From Norana najaformis (Eukaryota > Annelida > Clitellata > Crassiclitellata > Hormogastridae), in assembly GCA_964023275.1 (NCBI GenBank), contig OZ029917.1, positions 33,384,505 through 33,448,504 of the forward strand: a stretch of 64,000 nt of DNA. Direction: 5' to 3'. The position numbers and the translations under genes are program-made. Shown here piece after piece: positions 41,211-53,349 of this stretch. Below the pieces are notes generated by a model that had not been told where the DNA came from, did no database searches, and saw only the letters and a list, made by a program, of their open reading frames with translations. The first letter of the stretch is position 1. The number at the start of each line of letters is the position of its first letter.

Positions 41211-42699
41211 AAATTACTTTCACTGAATTATTGTTGAAACTATTGATGTTGACTAACAGGCTTACTTTGTGTTTCGTAATATGCGTCCCGTTACTGAAAG
41301 AACAATAATAGTAGGCTAACGACTCATTTCTTGCTAGAGTAAATGACGTAGGCAGCCATGGCGCTAATACCCACTTAATGAAAGATATGGAGCCGTGCAT
41401 GTGAGCTGCGGACAATGAGACCAGAGGTGTCGATCCGTCGTAAACATTGGGGACCGGGCCTAAATGAGGGGTCTGGATGCGAAGCCCCTATTGGGTTCCA
41501 GAAGCAAAGCCCCGTGTATAGCGGTAAGGAAGTAGACCTAATGCAGCCCAATATACGAACAATGAGAAATGTTGCTAATATTATTTACAGTGGAATGTCA
41601 ACTTAGGCCTACACAACAGTTGTGAACAGTATGGCAGTAATGCTAAAGCAGCGCAATATGAGCACATAATTATTTATTTAACATTGGACTTGCCGAAAAT
41701 GTTCACCCTGATTGTACTTCTTTTGGCAAACTTTGCCGCTAATGTAGGCTTCAGATGACTTGTCATCTACTTCAGTTTTTATCACTCTAATGTCGGAACA
41801 GACAGATGAGTCACATGGCTTAAATGCAGATTGTGTAAATGAAAACAAATTCATATTTTACACTTAATATTATTGGGGGTTAAACTAAAGAGCTGTAATT
41901 TTTAACTTACCTTCGCACCTCGACATTCATGTAGGGTATTCACTTATTGCAAATAGCTTTTCTTAGTTATTGGTGGTAGTTATGCTTCTGGTCCTATGTA
42001 TTTTTTCCGTTTTCACTCTGATCGAGAGGAAACTGTACAATTTATGTAAATTGTAATTTGAAAAAATATCTCAGCGCAACACAAGTACATAATTGAGACC
42101 AGTTTATTCAGCGGCCAGCGCAGTCTACAAGAGCTGGTGAGTGTTGACTTGTTGGTCTATTTCGAATCAGTTTCAGGTGAATAATGAATGTCGAAATTAA
42201 AAAGTTTATTAGGCCAGTTAATTTCGGAAACCATGGCTTGCATTAATGGTAATTATAAGTTCTCACTAGTCTGGGGTAGTTGTTACTGTATTCTTAGTCA
42301 ATCGTATGCACACATCTGGATTTGCGAAGTTGAAACTGTTGAAACAGAGTATTTGGCCCGGGCTTGAATCATGGCGCCTATACTAATATAGCGCTACAAC
42401 AATTTATTGCTGCGCTATAGAAACAGCAACATGGCGACTGTCCATAACAACCGTTTGGTAGTTGATAAACCAATGCCGCCTTAATGTTGTTAACGTACGC
42501 ATTGATAACAAAATAACTTTGCTTCAAGAGTATTTATTCAGTGTATTTGCGTCTGGTTATTGTACGTCCTATTACCTGCAGTCACAACATTCATGTCTAC
42601 ATTTTGTGCAATTTTAATGTAAACGCTGGTTTATCTGCCTTGAGCAAGCCTTTGCTGTAGTCACTAGTCTAGATAGCTACATCGGTAAAAGCGTACGCC

Positions 42700-42845
42700 A
42701 GGGAGCCTTAAATGGCGTGGCGCCCATTCAAACGGGCAGCGGTGCAGCAGGATCGCGCCCGATAAATTCATTGCAAAATGAGCTGGGTCGAGGTCATACG
42801 GTCGCGATATTAAACCTATGCATTTGCATTTTAGTTTTGGATAGG
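42700..42845 (+). mobile_element. SINE family B copy
   Basis: Contains CCCATTCAAACGGGCAGC, CGCCCGATAAATTCATTG, AAAATGAGCTGGGTCGAGG and a GCATTTGCATTTT tail. It aligns with 53810-53945 (+) and 30548-30668 (-). Confidence 0.7.
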
Positions 42846-43100
42846 AGGACGGATGATCTAATTTCTGTCGGATGACTTCTAAAGCGCCACTATAGATAGC
42901 AACACGAGGCATCCGAGTGATGGTCACTTCAGGCGGCATCATAGTTTACAATACTTTATCAACTACCCAACAGATGAAGTTTGGTCTTGTTTACATATTA
43001 ATTTTATGATTTTACAGTGAAAGCTAAGACGATGCTTTAGCAGCAAGACATGTTGTCATAAGCTGTATAAAGGTGGTTTCACGATCGAGTGTGTGCAGAA

Positions 43101-43250
43101 AGAGGTAAAGTAAATTAGGTTAACGTCAAAAGAGGTAAAGTAAATTAGGTTAACGTCAAAAGAGGTAAAGTAAATTAGGTTAACGTCAAAAGAGGTAAAG
43201 TAAATTAGGTTAATGTCAAAAGAGGTAAAGTAAATTAGGTTAACGTCAAC
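43101..43250. repeat. 30-bp minisatellite, exactly five copies
   Basis: Unit agaggtaaagtaaattaggt plus taacgtcaaa, repeated five times with a single C/T change in copy 4 and one change at the final base. Thirty is a multiple of three, which creates the repetitive minus-strand frame. Confidence 0.95.
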
Positions 43251-44033
43251 AGCCCTGGCAACCATGCATGAGATGTCGTGAAACACTGGATATTACTAGA
43301 AATCTGTGTAATTCAAAAGGTTAGATGGCCACCTTACCTCTTTGGTGCAGTCTGACACTGAAATTCCAGTTTATTGTTTGGCTATTGAGTCAAAACAATT
43401 AATTGAACTCCAGAAAGTAGCTGGTAGTTCTTGAGTTTGTAGAGACATGGAGACATTCCATTCATTCATATTAACTGACCATGTCTAGACTGATCTAGGA
43501 AGACATAATGTCATTATAGTATTTTATTACCTACAGGCTTAAATCATTCAGATGACATGTTGTTCATTGCTGTATGTTGTTCATGCTTTTGTTTTCCAAA
43601 GAGAAGCCTATAATCACACATTTGGTGTGACCAGGAGTTGTTAAGTAAGGTAGTTGCCTTTAATTACATACCTGTGTCAGGCACCAAAGTCTACAGAGGC
43701 ACAGTTCTTATATTAAGTGATTGTTCGACTAATGTACAAGCGCAACAAATTGGATAAAGTTTATGGTACACCTGGATTTTAGCTTTATACACAAAAATGA
43801 GTGCTTGACACAATAATTGGCCACCACCCAGACAGTTGTGTTCCTTGGGCCCACAACAAACTTGTATTGTACCACTGGTGGCCGGTGAATCTAGCTGTTA
43901 GGCTAGCTATAATAGAAGGAGGAAAATGTAGCAGTAGATGTGAATCAGATACAAGAGCAAAATGATTTGGGAAATTAATTGTTGCATGTGCATAAGTCGT
44001 AATTTATTATCGTTTATCTCTGTCTTCCGACAG

Positions 44034-47000
44034 ATGTTGGCCAGTGAGTTAGAAGGGTATCAGGAGAACCAGAAGTGTGACTGTCAGCAAACATCTGCCA
44101 GAGAGGAGCTGATTGATGAAGGTTTACAAGCAAAATCCTTTGAAACAAATGAACCAAGTACTTCCTCGGGTCTTCCTACTAAATTTGTCGTCAGTTTCAG
44201 TGAGGGTGATGGGAATTCAAGTAGTTTGCAGGATGCCTTTACCAGATATCAGAAGAAAAGACAGGTGAGTTTAAATGCTAAGCTGTGTTATTAAATTATT
44301 ATTATGTTGTTGTTGTTGTTATTGTTACTATTATTATTAGCAATAGTAGTGTTGATGATTTTATTAAAATGCAAATAAGTGCATTGAAATAGAACATTGC
44401 TGCTTATTGTTTACTTTTAAACAAAAGAGCTCTTTTCAAGCCATCAAGGAGCTCTGTATCCCTATATTAAGCTAAGCAGGTTGATCGTATCTGTGTTGTG
44501 TAGGCCACAGGGACCTGTGCTTGTACTAGACAGATAGTTATGCTTTCTCATGCAGCACAGCATTCTTTGGGAACAGTCAGTCTTTCACTGAAAATTGAGT
44601 CTCCCGGAAACAATTTAAGAAACATTTTTAGTTTGTAGAACTGCTTTCAGGCAAGAGGGGCATAAATATGCTTACATTAATTAATGCTCAAGGCACAAAT
44701 ATCTGACCGACTCTGACAAAGTGAGTCTTCAGTCACACCGTGCACCTCAGGTGCATTAACCATGAAAAATAGAGATTAAAATCCTATTTTTCCTTCAAAT
44801 TTAGAAAATCATTTTACTGCCCTTTGCTATGAACACTTTTAGTTGTAATAAAGATTTAACTTGGTAATTATTCCATGTTGATGGATATGACGAGTCAGTC
44901 TGGAGTCTTCCTGAAGAATCATAAAGCTGTAGTGTCATGCAATGTAATTGGGCATTTATATAGCACCTTTTACAATAGCATTGAATTTGCTCCATATAAC
45001 ATGCTGATAATTGCTTAAAAGGGGTTATATAAATGTTCGTGTAAATACATAAACGTGTATCCATGTATATATGTATGTATGTTAACAAATTACATTACTT
45101 ATGTATGTATGTATGTACATATATATAAACACACACTTACATACATAAATACACACAAAGTGGATTTTGCTTGAATAAATTATACCGGGGCATTAGACAA
45201 ACCTTATTGGCTGCTAGAGCTTTTGATGGCAGTGCTGTATAAATCATTACATTACATTACGTATGATACAAGTATTTATGACCTGATTAAAAGTTCCAGC
45301 TGTGAGCATTGAGTCATGTGACCCTATTTAATCAGTAATTAGGAATCAGTTGAAACAAGTTCTCTGCTAAGCAACTGAATGGAAATTGTTGGTTAATTAA
45401 GACCTAAGTTTAGCTGTGCAAAGGACAGTTGGGTCTGACGAATGCAAACTTCATGACATAATTAGCCTACAAGTGGCATCATAGTTCAATATTTGCATTT
45501 CCGTTCTTTGCCACTGCATGTATGCATGTATGCTCTATATGTATGCATGTATTTTTGTATGTGTGTATATCTATGTATGTATGACATTGTATGTATATAT
45601 GCATGCATGTATCTATGTATGTATGCATGTATATATGTATGCATGTATTTATGTATGTGTGTATATGTATGTATGTATGACATTGTATGTATAATTATAT
45701 GTATGTATGCATGTATCTGGCTGTTTATGTAGCATTTTTTTATGAATCTGAGGTTTAAATTCTAGTGTGTCAGATGATGTCCATCTCCTTTTTGATCAAC
45801 CACTGTCTCAATTCTGGCTATGTAAATTTAGTGGATTCCACAAGATTAGGTTGGATTTTGTGCAGACTTAGTAATATCTGTGCAAATCAGCATTCATGCA
45901 TTGACAGTAAATTGTCAAAAATTGTCTGCTTCATTTTAATTGACTGAGATTTGAACCCCAGTAATGTGACCTGTAATATCAGTCAGATGTTTCAGAGTGC
46001 AATTGCTGTGTTTCAGTATCTGCAGCTGGAGTGTTCAGCCTGCTTTGAAGAGTTCTTACACACTTGACCACAAGTACAGTTGAGACGTGCACACACGAGC
46101 ACACGTGCACATGTTGCACTTGTTATGTGTGCATTCAGGGGCAGATTAAGCTGCTTTCAAAGCGACATGCAGGCCAAATTGGTGGCCTTTGGAGATCAGA
46201 ATTTTTGCCTGATACAACATGGCCTGCAGTTTATCATGAAGTGCATGCCTCTTTGCCAGTGAGTCAGCAACAAATTTACAGGATAATCCAGCCCTGTATG
46301 CAATGCATTTCGATTACTGCTGTTAAATTTGCACCCATTTGTATTACATCACAGTCTTTTGAAATGTTTAGACAAACTAAAGCCCTTTTCATTTGAATAA
46401 AAACCATATATGCAGAAAGACAGGCATTGCCGAGAGGTTCTTAATTAATAGTTGCTGCACAAATGTTCTGTTGCAGCACTATACAATGCACTGTGCATTG
46501 AACATGTGCATATTGGTACATATATTCATGTACACATGTACACTCACACAGACAACAGTCATGCACACTTGTGTATGCACAGACATACATCCATTATTAA
46601 ACAACCTGGCTTTTGCAGACTTAATTTAATATAATGCTGGGGAATCAGCTGGTGACCCTGATGTGGCTTATAAGAGATTTACATATCCCATTAGTACGAT
46701 TTAGAGTTGCTGCTTGCTAAAAATAACTGATCATAAATTCAATTATTCGTGATTGCTTGACCTCAGTATCAGTTGAGCACAGGTGTAGGCCTCCCTCGAA
46801 TTCTTGGCGTCCAGACAAGTACAAAATTAGTTATGGCCCCACAGCCAAACTCTTGGCAGGTAACGATATGCCTCTTGTTATTAAACAAAGGCCAACCAGA
46901 CTAGAGTGTTTACGGCAGTAGGCCACTTAAACGGGTCTCAATCCTAAATGCATGGCAGCTGGTGGCTTCAATTTCAGTTCACCTGCCGTGGCTTAATCAC

Positions 47001-47437
47001 TGAGAAGTCATATCTATTGGAGGAGGCATTATATGAAAGCCAGAGCACATTATGCTACTATCTGTGCTAATCTGAGGAAGCATGAACTGTCAGTGGAGTT
47101 CTATTAGAAATATATGGACAAAAACCAAATTGTCGTATAATGAGAATTAGACAAGCTGTGTTGAAGCGGGAGGCATAGGAATGGGCAGTCAGCCAACAAT
47201 GAAGGGTGTCAAATCAAAGGTATAAACAAAATCTAAGATAGCAACAGTGACAACAGAAGAGAACAACATCAACAGAAATACAAAAATAGAATAATAGATA
47301 CAGAGAGTCAGAGAGACACAGAGTAAGAGGAAGAGACAGAGGCAAATGAGCAACTTATGACAGACGGACAGACAGGTTGAGGGGGCTACAGACAGATGAA
47401 ATGTAGACAAAACAGAGACAGCATGGAAGATACAGAC

Positions 47438-47468
<31 letters not shown>

Positions 47469-50400
47469 TTTGAGTGAGAGACAGACAGAGAGAAAAATAA
47501 ATTATGAGAGAGAAGTTTCAAAAAAGAGAGAACAAGAGAAAGAAATTCCCCGATGAGCTCAGAAGCAAATGAAATATAATATTAATTTTGTAAATATTAA
47601 TTTAAAATGTGTTTTGTGGTTTCTGGATTTCACAGAAGGAGTTGCGACGCACTAGGAAGCGTCGAGATCTTCCCGATGAAGCTCGGACAAGGTCCCAGGC
47701 CGATCCAGAGCAAATGTGGAACCTACGCATGATGTTCCTAAACCAGGCCAAGAAATATTTTGGAACTCCCTATGCGAAGAAGTACTGGACGCCTCAAGGT
47801 CTGACTTCTGCACCCTTTTAATTCATAGCTTTTAAAAATGTTTTTGCCTTAAAAATTGCTCATTAAGTAAGTAAGTAAGTAAGTATATTCTTTATTAACC
47901 AATAGCTAATCGCACATTGGTTTACAAGTATTTAAGAACACAAGAAAACTTAATAATCATACAACATCCTAACAATAAAACATTTACGAGTTAAATTAGG
48001 CTTCTGATATCAGAATCGTTTGTGTATGTGTTATTGCTTGTATTATTGGTTGTGCGTAGTGTTCTAACTAGTTCTGGTGCTCTAACTCAGTGGATGGGTT
48101 CATGTAATAATGGGACCTTAGTTCACCTGACTAATCTAACCTGATGACTTCTGTAGCACCGTTTAAGGTGGAGTACTGCACTGTAGTGTAATGGCAGAAG
48201 GGTTCACTGCTTAAAGTACTTAGCATTGTTTGGTTACATTACATGGAGTAACATGATAGCTGATGTTGTTTGTTTGCAGATCCTGAGTATTATTCTTCGC
48301 GGTTCCTCGACTGTTGTGGTCTCATTCGTCATGTACTGCGTGACCTGAAGAAGGAATTTGGTTTCCGAATTGGACCATGGAACCAGTCTTATCTGTGTGA
48401 CACGCTTCCAGTCACCATTCAGAAAGAGGAGGATATGAAACCAGGAGATCTCGTCTTTATATCAGCCATTTACCACAATTTGAAGAGTAGGAAGTCAGAA
48501 TTTTAAACTTCATCTTTTTCCTGTCCTAATTTTTTTTGAACAAATAGGTTGTAGTATTTAAAATTATGCTGAATATAAAAAGCATGTACTAGCTGAATCA
48601 TGCTAGTGGCGATTTTTCTTGTGATACACATTATCCTGACTTTCAAAGTCTAAGCATCATGCCTTTGTCCAAGGGATATTAAATGTCTTTATAAAAGTAA
48701 ATCTGGTGACCGTTATGGCAGAACTAAATGGGTGTTTTGCAAAATTAGTCTGATTATGGAAAGTCAAATGCATAAAAATGTGATGAAAGGATAATGCCCA
48801 TAAATTCATGATAATATGATTTATTTGATTAACGCACTGAGTTTGTAATCGAAAGGTTGTAGGTTCACATCTGCTGAGCAGAGTCCGTGTAGTGACCCTG
48901 GGCCAGTAATTTGCACACACATGCCTCTTTCACATAGCAGTATAGTATGGTACCAGCATAAGCTGGGTAGTAAACAGCTAGTCCTGTGATGCATTGACCC
49001 AGTATCCAGAACCTAGAGATTTGTCCATTGCTGCCTCAAGGACCGAAAAGAACAGGAAATGTGTGCCTCCCTTACGTTGCAGTAGGCACACAGGTGCTTT
49101 ACTTTTTTAATATATATGTCACAGTACTAACATGAAAGTATAATTATATATAATGTGTAAATATATTTATATATGTGTATGTATAATATATGTATATATA
49201 TGATATATATATATATAGATATATATCTAAAAAGCATAGATATGAGTAGCCGTAATCCCTGGTCCATTTAGTACAGCTTCACGGGACGGTCACTCCATCC
49301 GTAGGTCAGTGGTCCATTTACTGCTAAGTGATTTCTTTCCACTTGATCTGGAAGAGGGATGAGTCAAGAGAGGGAGAGGGAGGGGAGGTAAGATTGGGGA
49401 GAGGAGATTGTGTGAGAGGGGGTGAGAGGATGGGGAGACAGGGAAGAGAAAGAAAGGGGTGGGGGAAAGTGAAGGGGAGGGGAAACAAGGAGGAGCAACA
49501 GAGGATTCCCCAGAAGGGACGTTTTGCCGAACTAGTGTGCAGGTGCGGGAAAGAGGCTAGTAATCTAATATAATAGTCACTCTGATTAATTACCAAGTGA
49601 ATATTTGCTTTACAAATATTATGACTTTAGGAAGTCAGAAGTCTTTCAAATGCTTAAATGACTCCATCCTTGTTTTCTGTTCACTGGATTCAACAGTGAA
49701 GAAGCAGAAGCACAACTTAACTCATGTTGAGATTTGGCTCGGAGACGGACCGAAAACGATTGGTGCACGGTGGCAGAAAGGAAAGGTCCAGGTCTTTGAT
49801 AGCTACCAGTTCAACGCCACCTCCTACCACTCGCCAGTCTACATCTTCAAGTCGATCGATACTTGGCTGATGGGAATCTGCAGGAGGTGTGTAGCTGTAG
49901 TGTTAGCTTTGTAGGCAAAGATTAGCACAGTGAGGCAAAATATGCAGAGCAAAGGTGAACTGAGGTAAGTTAAGAGATGTAAGTAAGTGCAGGTAAAGCA
50001 AAGCATAAGGAATTAAGCCAAGGCCAAGTAAGGTAAGTTCAGTAAGGTAAGGGTAAATGAGGTCAGGCTAGGCAAAATTAGGTAAGCCAAAGTAACGTGT
50101 GAAACATCTGTGAATACGTGTAAGGTGATTCTCTTGTTTTTTGTCAACTGAAGGAATGTGGAGTTTTTGATTAAAATTAATTTAGGTAAAGTTAAGTCAG
50201 GTAAGTTAAAGAAAGCCAGAGTAAGCTTAGACTTTGCAAGAAAAGAGAAGATCAAGCAAAGCCGGAAGCTAAAGATCCACGAATGTCGATACTCTATGAC
50301 TGAGATGGAGGCATCAGCTTGTTCTTGGCAGGCACGCCTTAAGTGTGTACCTTGGACCTGCTCCTGTCACCATGTATACAAGTAGCAGTCTATTAAAATT

Positions 50401-52320
50401 CCTTAACAGTGTGGCCAACTCCAGTCAGAAACTGCTTTGATGAAGATTAAAACGGCATTCCTTGGAGATTAACATCTCCCTGGAAAGCTTAATCTCTTGC
50501 CAGACATTTTAGGTTTCCCTTCCAAAGCCTGTATTATAAATTTGTTGGGATGGTTATTATTAGACACAGTACATATTCAAAGATGGTCCTAGAGACTACA
50601 GGAGTAGAGAGGAATCTGCTAGGATTAATCAAAAAGAGACAGCTTTCATACTTTGGTCATATGCTATGGAAGAGTGGAGGCTGCCTAGAGAAAGAGATCA
50701 TCCAAGGCACAATTCCTGGATCCCGAGCTCAGGGAAGACTCATGGTGACACGGATAGACAACATCAAGTCATGGACTGAATTATCGTTCAACCAGTTATT
50801 ACCAGAGATGAGGAACAAAAGCAGATGGCAGAAATTTGTCCGTGGTGCAGCCAATCCTCAGCTCGAGGATGGTTGACAAGACAAGACAAGACTTATTCAA
50901 ATATGTATGTTTAACTGATTGGCTAAGACTTTGTCTATTTGCTCTAACTGCATTTTTATTTAGTTGATATTTTCTTGGACTGTGAGTGCTGCAGTGACTG
51001 CTTAGTTGTGATTGTTTAGGTTGGCAAAATGTTTTCAGTTGTATTGGTAAGTTATAGTTATAGGTTGACTGTATATTTTCCTTTTTGGTCACCTTATAGG
51101 TGGCCTCACTTTTTTGGTTGGGGGTGTGTTGCATGTGTCCTATCCTGGGCTAGTTGAGACATGGTGTGGTTACTTATGCAGGAAAAGACAATCTCTAGTA
51201 ATGTGTTGTGTAATAGTTGATGCATTCATGCAGTGGGTATGTTTTAGGTTTTGGTCAATAGGAGCCATTTAATGTTGTTGGTCCTTGAGCCCTTTTGGTG
51301 TTTTTGGTACATTCTTGTTAGTTGAAGTCTTTTTATGGATGTGATTTTCTTTGCTACCTCATGGAAGTGTAGTTTTGTATCTGTTTGTTTATAGCATTGT
51401 AGATATTTTGCACTTTGGAAATAAATACATTTTTACTGTCACTAGATTCTGTTGTTCATTTATAGGTGTTCTAAGCCTTTAAATTTAACACCATATACAT
51501 GAGAACCATCCTAATAGCTATATCTTTTCATTTCAGTCACTGTCCGGAGCACACGTGGAAGTGGAGATCAGAAGTCTTTACTCCAGGAAAGAAATCTGTC
51601 TTTTACACAAATCCACAGCAAATTCAGGATACCAGACATGAAGAGGATGAAGGGGCAAGTGATACTGAGGAAGAACTGACCAGGACCAGTCTGCAGGAGG
51701 AACAGGGATCTCAGGCAAAGCTCAGGGAAACAGACAAAACAGAGGGGGAAGTGGAATCTACAGTATTGCAAGAGCCTTCCATTCTCGGGGTGGGAACTGC
51801 TGAGAGCAACACCAGCGGAACTGTTGGATTCATTTATGATGCTCCAACAGCATCACTTTATCGAGAAGCTCATGATGCAAATGTGGTATTAAAGTCTTCC
51901 ATGGGAAATGTATTAAAATCAGATGATCCGGTGCAATACCCGGACTGCCTTGATCATGATCATGAATCATGCATTCCAGAAGGTTGTATTGATAATAACA
52001 ATCATAGGTCTTCTAATTCACAGAGTTCTGATTGTGACTACTATGAGTCTTGTGATGAGCAGAGCAATTATCATAAGTTTTTTCCACTGAACTGTGATAA
52101 AAATGACTCTTATGAACCTCAGAATCATGCTAGTGGAGATTTTTCTCGTGATACACTTGATCATGATTTTCAAAACCTAAGCACAGTCATACCATCATGC
52201 CTTTGTCCAGTGGATGTTAAATGTCTGACAATGTTAGGAAATCATAAGTCTTTGCTTAATTTTCATAAATTATCACTTAATCAGCTGAGTGATGATAATT
52301 CATCATCTGATGCAGTGTAG
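44034..52320 (+). CDS. NlpC/P60-like cysteine peptidase-fold protein, five exons, 524 aa
   Basis: Exons in phase: 44034-44264, 47636-47798, 48280-48486, 49697-49886, 51537-52320 (TAG). Residues 1-131 are polar, with a basic block (KELRRTRKRRD). Residues 132-263 carry NlpC/P60 hallmarks: FLDCCGLI with candidate nucleophile Cys143, PGDLVF at 186-191, and THVEIWLGDG with candidate His210. The tail (264-524) is acidic and low in complexity, rich in Asp, Ser, Asn and His, with no domain seen. NlpC/P60 proteins are papain-fold peptidases or amidases, best known from bacterial cell walls; the eukaryotic substrate is unknown and I recognise no named orthologue. The start ATG immediately follows an acceptor, implying a non-coding first exon upstream. 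There is no signal peptide or membrane segment, so it is probably intracellular. Confidence 0.8.
45060..45125. repeat. GTAT microsatellite
   Basis: Runs of tatgtatg in intron 1 of the NlpC/P60-like gene. Confidence 0.75.
45515..45712. repeat. GTAT/GCAT microsatellite
   Basis: About 190 bp of imperfect gtat and gcat tetramers, with a tatgacattgtatg phrase occurring twice (about 45580 and 45675). The Met-His-Thr-Tyr type frames are artefacts. Confidence 0.85.
47440..47480. repeat. GA-rich microsatellite
   Basis: Run of gagagaga within a longer purine-rich region (about 47285-47545), just upstream of exon 2 of the NlpC/P60-like gene. Confidence 0.6.
47867..47997 (-). mobile_element. LINE 3' end, family 1, minus strand
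   Basis: Reverse complement of the 3' end at 41090-41210: GTAAGTAAGTAAGTA tail, then CTTTATTAACCAATAGCTAA and ATCCTAACAATAAAACATTT. It lies in intron 2 of the NlpC/P60-like gene. Confidence 0.8.
48591..48690 (+). repeat. Partial copy of the gene's own last exon within intron 3
   Basis: This intronic 100 bp matches coding 52128-52227 of the same gene. Shared blocks in order: GAATCATGCTAGTGG, GATTTTTCT, GTGATACAC, TTTCAAA, CTAAGCA, ATGCCTTTGTCCA, GGAT and TTAAATGTCT. The intron copy lacks about 9 bp (agtcatacc) and has scattered substitutions. Confidence 0.8.
48838..49060 (+). mobile_element. tRNA-derived SINE, family C
   Basis: Head TAACGCACTGAGTTTGTAAT then GGTTGTAGGTTCACATC resembles tRNA A and B boxes. 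The body CACATAGCAGTATAGTATGG, TACCAGCATAAGCTGGG and TTTGTCCATTGCTGCCTC matches the body at 57650-57765. Confidence 0.65.
49160..49225. repeat. TA-rich microsatellite
   Basis: Alternating tatatgtatata and tatatatatagatatata runs in intron 3 of the NlpC/P60-like gene. Confidence 0.7.
49920..50225. repeat. Degenerate AGGTA pentamer tract
   Basis: Dense aggta/taagg/agtaa units, immediately 3' of exon 4. It creates many GTAAG donor-like words. Similar tracts are near 14580-14710, 18640-18695, 33705-33785 and 59281-59550. Confidence 0.6.
50550..50897 (+). mobile_element. LINE C-terminal end with ACAAG tail, family 4
   Basis: One open frame reads LLGLIKKRQLSYFGHMLWKS, then a GSRAQGR block, IDNIKSWTELSFNQLL and RWQKFVRGAANPQLEDG-stop. 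This is the familiar RQLxxFGHxxR...GRxxxxWxDxIxxW...AANPQxEDG end of non-LTR elements. It is followed by a GACAAGACAAGACAAGAC tail. It lies in intron 4 of the NlpC/P60-like gene and is 5' truncated. Confidence 0.8.
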
Positions 52321-52874
52321 AGCTTAAACCTGGGGCAGTGGACCACAGACTGAAAATTACAGTTATGCTTAAACTATGAACTTTATAAACTATAACCATA
52401 CTTAGTTATACATGTAAAAGGCTGCAAAAACTTCTAGCTTTTGATGTTCTGATGTTCCTGCCCCTAATGTGCAATGTTTTTAATGACTTGCTCACAGTCC
52501 ATCTACAGGAACCATCTTGGTAAGCTGCATTGCCCATGTCTGCACGGAAGTGGCTGCAGAGGTTAAAAAATGGAGGATTCTGTGCAGCATAAAAGCTTCA
52601 TTGTGTAGGCTGGAAGCCAGGAGACGAGTGCCCCATGCCAGTGTTCCACTGATTGGCATCAAGTAATCGCTACTGTGTCATACAGAACCTTGATGGACAC
52701 AAAGATGTTAAAAGCTGGAAGCTTTTGCAGCCTATTATTGCTAAGTTTAAGCTGTAATTTTTCAGTCTCTAATCCACTGCCCATATTGAAGCTGTGTGCA
52801 CAGTTGCTTAGCACCATTGATTGATGACCTGTCAATAGGCAGACTGTAGGTGCCAGCGCTATAAAATTGTAGAA

Positions 52875-52880
52875 AATAAA
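52875..52880 (+). promoter_or_regulatory. Candidate polyadenylation signal, NlpC/P60-like gene
   Basis: AATAAA about 555 bases after the TAG at 52318-52320. Confidence 0.4.
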
Positions 52881-53125
52881 TGCAATTCACTGTGACATCT
52901 TAATTTGTGAGTTAACTGAATGTACGTTTTTGTGAGGAATAATTGTGCAAATTTGGTTTCAAACACGTTAAGATTATTTTCTAGGAGACGATCATGTTTA
53001 ATGATAAATGTTTCATTTTGTCAAAGGCAAACACTTAATTTATCATATTAAACATGCAAACTACTGTAAAACTAATATCTCACATATAACTGAACTTATG
53101 AAGCTAAGAAATTTATATGTACAAA

Positions 53126-53131
53126 TATATA

Positions 53132-53219
<88 letters not shown>
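53126..53219. repeat. (AT)n microsatellite
   Basis: Almost pure alternating AT for more than 80 bp, preceded by tatatgcat. Confidence 0.97.
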
Positions 53220-53220
<1 letters not shown>

Positions 53221-53349
53221 TACAGATCCATTACAACAATGCACTCAACTAAATTTTTCCGTTGAGTTTCAGACTGAGAGACAAGAAACTGTGAGAGCTG
53301 GATGGAAACGAGACATGTACCAGGAACAATTAACTCAAATTGGGACTTA

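Larger units (their letters stand above)
41211..44033. other. Region upstream of the NlpC/P60-like gene
   Basis: No coding gene is recognised. Two ATGGCG-containing sites (about 42370 and 42433), in a locally CpG-richer stretch at 42080-42910, could mark a TSS, but this is inference. Repeats inside: a SINE family B copy (42700-42845) and the 30-bp minisatellite (43101-43250). The acceptor at 44032-44033 shows that at least one 5' UTR exon must lie upstream. Confidence 0.35.

Noticed and set aside
43101..43250. CRISPR-like array
   Set aside because: The units are contiguous with no unique spacers, and the DNA is animal nuclear. It is a minisatellite.
45486..45732. Tyr/Met/His-rich frames as small proteins
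   Set aside because: They are translations of GTAT tetranucleotide repeats.
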